DNA of 64,000 nt, taken from assembly GCF_947498345.1 (NCBI RefSeq), contig NZ_CANMJY010000004.1, forward strand, positions 1 through 64,000, given 5' to 3'. A program made the position numbers and the translations under genes. Of this stretch, positions 17,464 to 26,018 are shown piece by piece (position 1 is the stretch's first letter; every line of letters starts with the position of its first letter). Source of the stretch: an uncultured Winogradskyella sp. Its GTDB lineage: Bacteria; Bacteroidota; Bacteroidia; Flavobacteriales; Flavobacteriaceae. The notes below the pieces were generated by a model, which saw nothing but the letters and a program-made list of their open reading frames with translations, ran no database searches and was not told the origin of the DNA.

Positions 17464-17871
17464 TTAAATTTTGCAGGAAAGTGATTCTTCAACCCAAGTC
17501 ACTGCAGAATCTAATTCTTTAAAAACAGATCTGTTAAACGTGAAGAAATGATTCTCAATTTCAAAAACACGTTCTGTTATAGTGTTGTATACTACAACAG
17601 CATAAGCTCTTAGATTAGGGAAGTTAGCATTAAATTTAGAAGCATCGGTTAAGTTTATAGAATAAGAATTTATTCTATTTGCAATAAACCCAAAATGTCT
17701 GTCTTCAAAATAAACTTTTATAAGCTCTGAAACCTCATTGAAGTTTTCAAAATTAATATCTATACCTTCTTTGAAATCTGTAATAATATAATTATCAAAA
17801 AGATATACACTCCCTAAATTTGTTTTAAGGAGCGTATGTTCTTTGCTATTAAGGTAAGGGCTATTAATCAT
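17464..17871 (-). CDS. Uncharacterised STAS-like small protein
   Basis: 135 residues, no signal peptide or membrane helix. The pattern of short strands and helices (FKEGIDINFENFNEVSEL, HFGFIANRINSY, LRAYAVVVYN) resembles the STAS/SpoIIAA-like proteins common in flavobacteria. I cannot assign a role. Convergent with the CvfB-like gene and divergent from menB. Confidence 0.6.
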   Translation of the reverse strand: MINSPYLNSKEHTLLKTNLGSVYLFDNYIITDFKEGIDINFENFNEVSELIKVYFEDRHFGFIANRINSYSINLTDASKFNANFPNLRAYAVVVYNTITERVFEIENHFFTFNRSVFKELDSAVTWVEESLSCKI

Positions 17872-17958
17872 TTATAGTTATGAAAAGGCTGCAAATATAT
17901 TATGCTTGCATAATAAAATCAAATAAAAATAACTCTTAATGCATTATTATTAATTCCT

Positions 17959-17966
17959 TATTTTTG
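17959..17966 (+). promoter_or_regulatory. Predicted -7 element for menB
   Basis: TATTTTTG, 11 bases before ATG 17978 (20 before the alternative ATG 17987). Confidence 0.45.
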
Positions 17967-17977
17967 CAGTCAAAATA

Positions 17978-18826
17978 ATGAGAAATATGAGTCATATAGG
18001 TTGGAAAGTTGCCAAATCTTATGAAGATATAACATATCATAAAAGCAACGGAGTTGCAAGAATTGCTTTTAATCGTCCTGAAGTAAGAAACGCCTTTCGT
18101 CCAAAGACAACGTCAGAGCTTTACGACGCATTCTATGATGCTAATGAAGATGTAAATATTGGTGTTGTGTTGCTAAGTGCAGAAGGTCCGTCTTCAAAAG
18201 ATGGTGTTTGGAGTTTTTGTTCTGGTGGAGACCAAAAGGCTAGAGGACACCAAGGCTATGTAGGAGAGGATGGTTATCATAGACTAAATATCTTAGAGGT
18301 ACAGCGTCTTATTCGTTTTATGCCAAAAGCAGTTATAGCGGTTGTGCCAGGTTGGGCAGTTGGTGGAGGTCACAGTTTGCACGTAGTTTGTGATTTAACC
18401 TTAGCGAGTAAAGAGCACGCAATTTTTAAGCAAACCGATGCTGATGTTACAAGTTTTGATGGAGGTTATGGCTCTGCATATTTAGCAAAGATGGTTGGCC
18501 AAAAGAAAGCTAGAGAAATATTCTTTTTAGGGCGCAACTATTCTGCTAAGGAAGCTTATGAGATGGGAATGGTAAATGCTGTGATACCTCATGCTGAATT
18601 AGAAAAAACAGCCTATGAATGGGCACAAGAAATATTGGCTAAATCACCAACATCAATAAAGATGCTTAAATTTGCTATGAATCTTACTGATGATGGTATG
18701 GTTGGTCAACAGGTTTTTGCAGGTGAAGCCACTCGATTGGCTTACATGACAGACGAAGCAAAAGAAGGAAGAGATGCTTTCTTAGAGAAAAGGAAGCCTA
18801 ACTTTCCTAAGAAATGGATACCTTAA
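17978..18826 (+). CDS. menB: 1,4-dihydroxy-2-naphthoyl-CoA synthase
   Basis: 282 residues (ATG at 17978; ATG 17987 also possible). Crotonase fold with MenB signatures: NRPEVRNAFRPKT, SFCSGGDQKARG, VPGWAVGGGHSLH, and TDADVTSFDGGYGSA. It closes the o-succinylbenzoyl-CoA ring to DHNA-CoA, the substrate of MenI. menA starts 14 bases downstream. Confidence 0.96.
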   Translation: MRNMSHIGWKVAKSYEDITYHKSNGVARIAFNRPEVRNAFRPKTTSELYDAFYDANEDVNIGVVLLSAEGPSSKDGVWSFCSGGDQKARGHQGYVGEDGYHRLNILEVQRLIRFMPKAVIAVVPGWAVGGGHSLHVVCDLTLASKEHAIFKQTDADVTSFDGGYGSAYLAKMVGQKKAREIFFLGRNYSAKEAYEMGMVNAVIPHAELEKTAYEWAQEILAKSPTSIKMLKFAMNLTDDGMVGQQVFAGEATRLAYMTDEAKEGRDAFLEKRKPNFPKKWIP

Positions 18827-18840
18827 TCTAATTAATTTGA

Positions 18841-19746
18841 ATGAAAGAAATTAAACCATGGCTTGCTGCCATGCGCCTCAGAACTTTACCACTTTCCGTT
18901 TCTGGTATAATAGTAGGTACATCTTTTGCCTATTATAATGGGCACTTTAGTTGGTGGGTATTAGTTTTAGCTATATTAACGACAATTAGCCTGCAAATCC
19001 TTTCTAATCTAGCAAACGATTATGGGGATAGTGTTAATGGGGCTGATAATGATGAACGAGTAGGTCCCAGACGTGCTGTACAGAGCGGTAAGATTACACC
19101 AGAAGAAATGTTAGATGCAATAAAGTTTAACATTATTGTAGTTATTATTTTAACTTTATCACTTATCTGGGCTGCTTTTGGATCCACTAATTTCCTTTTT
19201 TTATTGTTGTTTATTTTTCTTGGCGGTGTTTCAGTATATGCTGCATTAAACTATACTATGGGAGATTCACCTTATGGTTACAGGGCTTTGGGTGATGTTT
19301 TTGTTTTTGTATTCTTTGGACTTGTAAGTACTATTGGGAGTTACTTGTTGTATATGCATACTATTGATCATGTAGTTGTGCTTCCAGCAATAGCTTTAGG
19401 GTTATTGAGCGTAGGTGTGCTTAATTTAAACAATATGAGGGATTTAGAGGCAGATGCAAAGGTTGGAAAAATAACTCTTGCAGTAAAGTTAGGAGCGCAA
19501 AGAGTTAAACAATACCATTTTTTCCTTATTATTGGCGCAATGCTTATTAGTATAGCATTTTCAATCTTATATTATGTAGAGCCATATAACTTTATATATC
19601 TTTTGGCTTTTATTCCGTTGATTCTTCATATAAAAAAAATTAAAGTAGCTAAAACACCTGATGATTATGATGGCCAATTGAAAGTCTTAGCATTATCTAC
19701 ATTCCTCTTTTCATTCTTATTAGGTATTGGCTATATTTTGTATTAA
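18841..19746 (+). CDS. menA: 1,4-dihydroxy-2-naphthoate polyprenyltransferase
   Basis: 301 residues, eight or nine membrane helices. UbiA-superfamily prenyl-diphosphate motifs: LANDYGDSVNGADNDE and LNNMRDLEADAKVGKITLAV. It attaches the isoprenoid chain to DHNA in the inner membrane. Co-transcribed with menB. Confidence 0.94.
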   Translation: MKEIKPWLAAMRLRTLPLSVSGIIVGTSFAYYNGHFSWWVLVLAILTTISLQILSNLANDYGDSVNGADNDERVGPRRAVQSGKITPEEMLDAIKFNIIVVIILTLSLIWAAFGSTNFLFLLLFIFLGGVSVYAALNYTMGDSPYGYRALGDVFVFVFFGLVSTIGSYLLYMHTIDHVVVLPAIALGLLSVGVLNLNNMRDLEADAKVGKITLAVKLGAQRVKQYHFFLIIGAMLISIAFSILYYVEPYNFIYLLAFIPLILHIKKIKVAKTPDDYDGQLKVLALSTFLFSFLLGIGYILY

Positions 19747-19781
19747 TTTTAAAAACAAATTATCTCTAAAAACTTTTATAA

Positions 19782-20456
19782 ATGAAAATAACATTCTATG
19801 GACATGCAAGCTTAGGTATTGAGATTGATAGTATTCATATTCTTGTTGATCCATTTATCACAGGAAATGAAAAAGCTTCTCAAATAGATATTGAAAGCTT
19901 AAAAGCAGATTATATTTTAGTCACACATGCACATCAAGATCATATCTTAGATGTTGAAGCTATTGCTAGGCGAACAGGAGCTGTTATTGTTTCAAATTAT
20001 GAAATCGTTACACATTATCAAAACTTAGGATTAAAAGGTCATCCTATGAATCACGGCGGCTCTTGGAATTTTGATTTTGGTAGATTAAAGTATGTTAATG
20101 CTATACACACATCATCCTTCCCAGATGGAAGTTATGGAGGGCAACCTGGTGGTTTTGTGTTACAAGCTGACAAAACTATATATATAGCTGGTGATACTGC
20201 ATTAACTTATGATATGAGATTAATTGGTAAGCAATTTGATTTGGACTTAGCCATTTTACCTATAGGAGACAACTTTACAATGGGTGTGGATGATGCTATA
20301 CAAGCAAGTAAATTTGTAGATTGCGATAGAGTCTTGGGATATCACTATGATACGTTTGGTTATATTGAAATAGACAAAGTACAGGCCAAGGCTAAGTTCG
20401 ATTCCAGATTAAAATCATTAAAGCTTTTAGATATAGGCGAAAGTATGGAGGTTTAA
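19782..20456 (+). CDS. Metal-dependent hydrolase, UPF0173 family
   Basis: 224 residues, metallo-beta-lactamase fold. The metal site includes H49-A-H51-Q-D53-H54, further His in NHGGSW and HTSSFP, Asp in AGDTALTYDM, and a last His in LGYHYDT. The UPF0173 family has no known substrate. It lies 35 bases after menA on the same strand. Confidence 0.88.
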   Translation: MKITFYGHASLGIEIDSIHILVDPFITGNEKASQIDIESLKADYILVTHAHQDHILDVEAIARRTGAVIVSNYEIVTHYQNLGLKGHPMNHGGSWNFDFGRLKYVNAIHTSSFPDGSYGGQPGGFVLQADKTIYIAGDTALTYDMRLIGKQFDLDLAILPIGDNFTMGVDDAIQASKFVDCDRVLGYHYDTFGYIEIDKVQAKAKFDSRLKSLKLLDIGESMEV

Positions 20457-20482
20457 TCAATAAATGTAAAGACGGTTAGCAA

Positions 20483-21391
20483 TTAATATTTGTCTCTTGT
20501 TTTCAAAATAGAATCTAACCACTCTTTTCTTAAATCATCACTTATTTTTCCTGAGCCATCATGTTTCCATCCTGGTGGTTTAATGAAATACTGCAAGCGA
20601 TTTTTTAATGACTTTTTTCCTGTAAAGGCATCTTTAAACATATAATACCATTCAATGAACGCTATCTTTATGGGATTGAAGGTTTTAATATTTTTTACTA
20701 AGCCGTAATTCACTTTTTCATTTTCAAGTTCTGGTTGAAAAGTACCAAATAATTTGTCCCAAATAATTAAAATACCTGCATGGTTTCGGTCTAGATAGAT
20801 AGGGTTGCTTCCATGATGAACCCGGTGATGGGAAGGGGTGTTAAAAACAGTTTCAAACCACTTCGGCATTTTGTTAATGGCTTCTGTATGAATCCAAAAT
20901 TGATATAAGAGACTAATGGACATTTGCAGTAAAATCATTGCGGGATGAAAACCAAGTATTGGTAGCCATAGCCAAAAAATAAAAGTATAAAAACCCCCAG
21001 ACCATGTCTGCCGTAGCGCTGTACTTAGATTGTAATGCTCAGAAGAATGATGTACCACATGCGAAGCCCAAAATAAGCGACATTGGTGCGAAATACGATG
21101 AAACCAATAATAAGAAAAATCATCGGCAAAAAATAACAGTAAAAAAGACCACCAGACTACAGGGATTTCGAAAAGTTTAAAATTGTTATATACCCACAGT
21201 AATGTTAACCAAACCAATGCTTTACTGACATAGCCTAAAGCTACGTTTCCCAGTCCCATTGCAATAGACGAAAAAGCGTCTTTTGCTTCATAGGTTTTGA
21301 TATGTTGTTTGGTCGTCACATACAACTCTAGCAACATGGCTAAAATAAAAAATGGAATAGCATAGAGGATAATATTTGGGAATTCTTGCAT
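20483..21391 (-). CDS. Fatty acid hydroxylase/sterol desaturase family membrane protein
   Basis: 302 residues, several membrane helices. Eight-histidine di-iron clusters are clear: WFHRISH, HVVHHSS, and HHRVHHGS, with an outer NHAG. Family members hydroxylate or desaturate lipids (sterols, fatty acids, carotenoids). In flavobacteria the substrate is generally not known. Antisense to the men run, so it is an insertion in the block rather than a pathway member. Confidence 0.88.
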   Translation of the reverse strand: MQEFPNIILYAIPFFILAMLLELYVTTKQHIKTYEAKDAFSSIAMGLGNVALGYVSKALVWLTLLWVYNNFKLFEIPVVWWSFLLLFFADDFSYYWFHRISHQCRLFWASHVVHHSSEHYNLSTALRQTWSGGFYTFIFWLWLPILGFHPAMILLQMSISLLYQFWIHTEAINKMPKWFETVFNTPSHHRVHHGSNPIYLDRNHAGILIIWDKLFGTFQPELENEKVNYGLVKNIKTFNPIKIAFIEWYYMFKDAFTGKKSLKNRLQYFIKPPGWKHDGSGKISDDLRKEWLDSILKTRDKY

Positions 21392-21487
21392 TTATTTTTC
21401 TTTAAAAATAGGATTTTTAAAATAATACTACTTTTAAAAAGTGCTAGTTGTGTATTTTTATGATTTAATTTTTTGAGATTATTATTT

Positions 21488-22177
21488 ATGAGGTTTAAAC
21501 TTTTCGTTTTACTATTTTTTTTATTAAGCAATTATTGCTTCAGTCAAGTTGAAGAATCCCAAACAGGGGCTTGGTATATGTATTTTTATAATCATCAGTT
21601 TAAGGATAGCCTGTGGGGAATTCAAGGGGATTTTCAATATAGAGATTGGCAAGGATTAGGTGATATGGAACAACTATTATTACGTTCAGGTATTACCTAT
21701 TCTCCAAAAAATGCAGGTGTAAAGTTTACCTTGGGTTATGGCAATATTACCACAGGTCAGTTTGGCGAAAGTGAAGAAACTTCTGGTGAAAGTAGAATAT
21801 ACCAGGAAGCCTTAATTCCACAGAAATTAGGAAATAGGTTTTATTTAGTCCATCGCTTTAGATACGAACAACGCTTTGTAGAAGATCAAGATTTTAGAAC
21901 ACGCTATCGTTATAATCTTTTTTTAAATATACCTATAAACACTAAAACACTTAGCCCTAAAACTATATACGCAGCATTATACAACGAACTTTTTATCAAT
22001 GGGCAAACTGATATAGGAGATGGTAGGGAAGTTCAAATATTTGATAGAAATCGTACCTATTTGGGAATGGGTTATGTATTAAATCCTAAAATTCGTTTTC
22101 AATTTGGTTGGATGAATCAAAAAACAGCTAATTGGGGAAAAGGGCAATTACAGTTAAGTATGCATCATAATTTTTAA
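21488..22177 (+). CDS. DUF2490 outer-membrane-like protein
   Basis: 229 residues from ATG 21488 (an in-frame TTG at 21473 is less likely). Signal peptide ends near NYCFSQ. Alternating amphipathic strands with aromatic ends (GIQGDFQYRDWQGL, RFYLVHRFRYEQRF, FQFGWMNQKTANW) and a terminal QLQLSMHHNF suggest an outer-membrane beta-barrel, as in the DUF2490 family. Starts the menC operon; function unknown. Confidence 0.78.
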   Translation: MRFKLFVLLFFLLSNYCFSQVEESQTGAWYMYFYNHQFKDSLWGIQGDFQYRDWQGLGDMEQLLLRSGITYSPKNAGVKFTLGYGNITTGQFGESEETSGESRIYQEALIPQKLGNRFYLVHRFRYEQRFVEDQDFRTRYRYNLFLNIPINTKTLSPKTIYAALYNELFINGQTDIGDGREVQIFDRNRTYLGMGYVLNPKIRFQFGWMNQKTANWGKGQLQLSMHHNF

Positions 22178-22178
22178 A

Positions 22179-23222
22179 ATGATAAAAGCCAATTATAGTA
22201 AATATATTCTCAATTTTAAACAGCCAAGTGGTACATCAAGAGGTATAATGACGACCAAAGAAACCTGGTTTATTCAACTGTTAGAAGATAATAAAACAGG
22301 AGTTGGTGAGTTTGGTATTCTTAGAGGTTTATCAATTGATGATACTACAGATTATGAAAGTAAGTTAAAATGGACTTGCGAAAACATTACCTTAGGGTTA
22401 GATACTTTGATTACTGAACTTATCGAATATCCAAGTATTCAGTTTGGTCTAGAAATGGCTTTTAAATCTTTAAAAAGTGACAACCCATTTTTACTTTACC
22501 CTTCGGCATTTACTAAAGGATTTGACAACATACCAATTAATGGGTTGGTGTGGATGGGAGACGAAGCTTTTATGCGAAAGCAGGTAAAAGAAAAGATAGA
22601 AGCGGGTTTTGATTGTATAAAACTAAAGATTGGCGCCCTGAATTTTCAAACAGAATTGGCTATATTAAAATCTATCCGAAAGGAATTTTCAATAAATGAT
22701 ATTGAACTGCGAGTTGATGCTAATGGAGCGTTTTCTTCTGATGAAGCATTAGAGAAGTTAAAATACCTTTCAGATTATCAGTTGCATTCTATTGAGCAAC
22801 CTATAAAGCCTCAACAGCATGAATCTATGGCAAGATTGTGTGAGCTCACACCATTGCCAATTGCCCTAGATGAGGAATTGATTGGCATTTTCTATTTAGA
22901 AGGCAAGCAAAATGTATTAAAAACCATTAAACCACAGTACATTATTTTGAAACCTAGTTTGGTTGGTGGCTTTTGCGGAAGTCAAGAATGGATTGATCTG
23001 GCAGAAAATCAGAATATAAAATGGTGGATTACAAGCGCACTAGAAAGTAATGTTGGTCTCAATGCTATTGCACAATGGACTTATACTTTAAAGAATATGT
23101 TGCCTCAAGGTTTGGGTACCGGGAGTTTATATACCAATAACTTTGATTCGCCATTAACCGTAAAAAGTGGTACTTTGCACTACGATTTAACTCAACATTG
23201 GAAATTTAATTTACAACCATGA
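22179..23222 (+). CDS. menC: o-Succinylbenzoate synthase
   Basis: 347 residues, enolase superfamily. Catalytic K-x-K in CIKLKIGA, metal ligands in RVDANGAFS, IEQPIKP and ALDEELI, and ILKPSLVGG. It dehydrates SHCHC to o-succinylbenzoate. Begins 1 base after DUF2490 and overlaps the CPBP gene by 4 bases, so it is part of a tight operon ending in menE. Confidence 0.93.
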   Translation: MIKANYSKYILNFKQPSGTSRGIMTTKETWFIQLLEDNKTGVGEFGILRGLSIDDTTDYESKLKWTCENITLGLDTLITELIEYPSIQFGLEMAFKSLKSDNPFLLYPSAFTKGFDNIPINGLVWMGDEAFMRKQVKEKIEAGFDCIKLKIGALNFQTELAILKSIRKEFSINDIELRVDANGAFSSDEALEKLKYLSDYQLHSIEQPIKPQQHESMARLCELTPLPIALDEELIGIFYLEGKQNVLKTIKPQYIILKPSLVGGFCGSQEWIDLAENQNIKWWITSALESNVGLNAIAQWTYTLKNMLPQGLGTGSLYTNNFDSPLTVKSGTLHYDLTQHWKFNLQP

Positions 23223-24154
23223 ATTATATACAACAAGCCTATAAAGGACAGCGTGAAGTATGGATGTTTATTTTAACAACATTTTTAGTAGCTGGTATTT
23301 TTCTTACCAATTTTGTTATCTATTTGGTTAGCGATCCGGCGGATTTAGAACTTGCAATGGATTTAATGAAACAATGGCCAGCAAATATCTCTTTAATCGT
23401 TAACCTAATACCTTTTGCATTTTTACTATTACTTTTATTTATACTGGTAAGATATGTACACCAACGAAGTATTTTGTCCTTAACCACAGCAAGACCAAAA
23501 GTAGATTATAAGCGTATTTTGTTCTCTTTTTTAATGGTGTGCACATTTACGCTAGTAACCTTTTTTATAGGATACTCAATAGATTCTTCTGAGTTAGTTT
23601 TTCAATTTAATGCTAGTAAGTTTGCCATATTATTTTTAATCAGCATCATTTTATTTCCATTTCAAATAGGTTTAGAAGAATACCTGTTTAGAGGGTATTT
23701 AATGCAGCATATAGGCATTATGGTAAAAAATAAATGGTTCCCTTTAATATTAACTTCAATTTTATTTGGTATTGCTCATGCGGCTAACCCTGAAATTGGA
23801 GCAATTGGTTTCTGGAAGATGATGATTTTCTATGTGGGTACAGGATTATTGTTAGGTATCATGACCTTAATGGATGATGGTCTAGAGCTTGCTCTGGGTT
23901 TTCACTTGGGCAATAATTTATTAGCATCTCTATTAGTAACTGCAGATTGGACAGCATTACAAACCGATGCTATTTTTAAAAGCACAGCAGACCCTTCTAT
24001 GAGCTTAATTTCGGAAATATTAATGCCAGTATTAATCATTTATCCAATTATGTTATTGATTTTATCTAAAAAATATGGTTGGAAAAATTGGCAAGACCGT
24101 TTATTTGGAAAAGTAACAAAACCCCCAAAAGAAGATTATAAAATTATTGAATAG
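23219..24154 (+). CDS. CPBP family intramembrane metalloprotease
   Basis: 311 residues, about eight membrane helices. The CPBP/Rce1 motif is complete: EEYLFRGYLMQ (EExxxR), a His in GIAHAANPE, and a His in GFHLGNNL. Family members are prenyl-CAAX-type or bacteriocin-processing or immunity proteases. Between menC and menE by ATGA overlap and TAGATG junction, so it is co-translated with them, a curious placement. No substrate is evident. Confidence 0.87.
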   Translation: MNYIQQAYKGQREVWMFILTTFLVAGIFLTNFVIYLVSDPADLELAMDLMKQWPANISLIVNLIPFAFLLLLLFILVRYVHQRSILSLTTARPKVDYKRILFSFLMVCTFTLVTFFIGYSIDSSELVFQFNASKFAILFLISIILFPFQIGLEEYLFRGYLMQHIGIMVKNKWFPLILTSILFGIAHAANPEIGAIGFWKMMIFYVGTGLLLGIMTLMDDGLELALGFHLGNNLLASLLVTADWTALQTDAIFKSTADPSMSLISEILMPVLIIYPIMLLILSKKYGWKNWQDRLFGKVTKPPKEDYKIIE

Positions 24155-25237
24155 ATGACACCAAAGTACAATAAGGTACATAATCGTTTTAAGTATAATG
24201 GTATTCATTTTAATCATGAAGATCTTAAAGAAGTTGCTTACAGTCTCATAAAGGAGGGTGAAACCTTTGAGAAAGTTACAGGAAATTTTTTGATAGATTG
24301 GCTAAATGATAAAGATTATCTAATTGTTTATACGTCGGGTTCTACGGGTCTACCAAAACCCATTAAATTAAAAAAACAAGCTATGGTAAATTCTGCTATA
24401 GCAACAGGAGATTTTTTTGGTTTACAGCCAGGAGATTCTGCATTACATTGTTTGCCTAGTCATTACATAGCTGGTAAAATGATGTTTGTGCGTGCTTTGG
24501 TTTTAGGTTTAGAGTTAGATTTTGTTGAGCCTAGTTCGCAACCTATTTTTGATTATAAAAAACATTATGATTTCTGTGCTATGGTGCCTTTACAATTAAA
24601 GCATACTATTAATTACGTACAGAATATTAAGACCATTATCGTTGGTGGTTCTATGGTCACAAAACCATTGTTGGAAAAAATTTCTAATAGTACTTCCCGG
24701 TTTTTTGAAACTTACGGTATGACAGAAACTGTCACTCATGTTGCCGTAAAACAATTACAGTCTATTAAGAATACAGGTGAAGCACACTTTAAAGCATTGC
24801 CCAATGTTACCTTTAATAAAGATAAGAGAGGTTGCCTAATTATCAACGCCCCAAAACTTGTAGAAGAAGCTTTGGTCACCAACGATATTATAGATTTAAA
24901 ATCAGAAACCAGTTTCAAACTACTTGGCCGATATGACAATGTTATTAATTCTGGGGGAATAAAACTCTTTCCTGAGCAGATTGAGGAAAAACTTCAATCA
25001 ACAATTAAAGAGCGTTATATTGTTGCTGGCGAAGCCGATGATACACTTGGTGAGAAATTAATTCTTATTATTGAAAACCCTGATGAATCTATAGAAGTTA
25101 TCTTTAAGGCTATTGAAAAGCTTAAAACCTTAGATAAATTTGAAATCCCCAAGCATATCTATATAACCGATAAGTTTATTGAAACCAGTACAGGAAAAAT
25201 TCAACGTAACGAAACTCTAAAAGCTGTTCTTGGATAG
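24155..25237 (+). CDS. menE: o-Succinylbenzoyl-CoA synthetase (short AMP-binding form)
   Basis: 360 residues, about 100 shorter at the N-terminus than typical MenE but with all adenylation motifs: VYTSGSTGLPKPI, ETYGMTET, SGGIKLFPEQIE, and a C-terminal TGKIQRNET. The short form is usual in Bacteroidota. It activates OSB for MenB. The operon context with menC makes the assignment secure. Confidence 0.92.
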   Translation: MTPKYNKVHNRFKYNGIHFNHEDLKEVAYSLIKEGETFEKVTGNFLIDWLNDKDYLIVYTSGSTGLPKPIKLKKQAMVNSAIATGDFFGLQPGDSALHCLPSHYIAGKMMFVRALVLGLELDFVEPSSQPIFDYKKHYDFCAMVPLQLKHTINYVQNIKTIIVGGSMVTKPLLEKISNSTSRFFETYGMTETVTHVAVKQLQSIKNTGEAHFKALPNVTFNKDKRGCLIINAPKLVEEALVTNDIIDLKSETSFKLLGRYDNVINSGGIKLFPEQIEEKLQSTIKERYIVAGEADDTLGEKLILIIENPDESIEVIFKAIEKLKTLDKFEIPKHIYITDKFIETSTGKIQRNETLKAVLG

Positions 25238-25327
25238 TTAACTCATTCAAAGACTTATTTTACTCATTCTCGATTTTATATTCTAGGTAAGGCATATAGT
25301 TTTATACCAACTTTAAATGCCAAACCA

Positions 25328-25984
25328 ATGAAATTTTCAAAAAAAAATCACGAATTCAGAAGGAGAAATAGTAGAGAAGTAAGTAAAGCATTTGTTGTAT
25401 TTATACTTGTCGTCATATTATCATTTACGAGTTATGCACAAGAAAAGACCATAGAAACAGAGTCTGTAACCATAGATAATCTTATTACATTTATTGTAGA
25501 ACACTACAATGTTAAAGAAGATTCCACTAAAATAAAGCACATTACATTTTTGATTGAAACCTATGCTGATAGTTTTAATACAGAAGATAAGGTTATTCTA
25601 AAACAAGCTTTTAAGTTGTTGTCAAATCGCCTTACTGAAAAAGACTTGATAAATATAGCTGTTTATTCTAGTTTTAATGGAATAGCGCACAGTCAAGTAG
25701 GAGCAACGGATATTAAATCCTTGCTATATGTTATTGAACATCCAAAATCGAGTGTAAAAACACTTGAAGATGATGGCATAGAGAGTGCCTACAAATTTAC
25801 AAAAGATAACTTTGTTGAAGGTGCCGAAAACACTCTGGTTATGATACGTATTCCCAATCGTAAATCAGAAATCGCTAAAACCGAAACTTTTAGCACTGAT
25901 AAAAAAACCAAAGCGAAAAGTAATGCTGTGGTGCTGACTGCTATTGCACTATTACCAGAGTTGATTTCTGTTATTAAGGATTAA
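25328..25984 (+). CDS. Secreted protein of unknown function
   Basis: 218 residues. A positively charged N-region then a hydrophobic segment ending at FTSYAQEK gives a signal peptide. The rest is helical and charged with no recognised motif. It stands alone between menE and the antisense lptD. Unrecognised. Confidence 0.65.
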   Translation: MKFSKKNHEFRRRNSREVSKAFVVFILVVILSFTSYAQEKTIETESVTIDNLITFIVEHYNVKEDSTKIKHITFLIETYADSFNTEDKVILKQAFKLLSNRLTEKDLINIAVYSSFNGIAHSQVGATDIKSLLYVIEHPKSSVKTLEDDGIESAYKFTKDNFVEGAENTLVMIRIPNRKSEIAKTETFSTDKKTKAKSNAVVLTAIALLPELISVIKD

Positions 25985-26018
25985 AGCTCTATTGATAAAT
26001 AAATTACATTGTAAAACA

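Noticed and set aside
24155-25237. menE as a truncated pseudogene
   Set aside because: All adenylation motifs are intact, and short MenE is usual in Bacteroidota.
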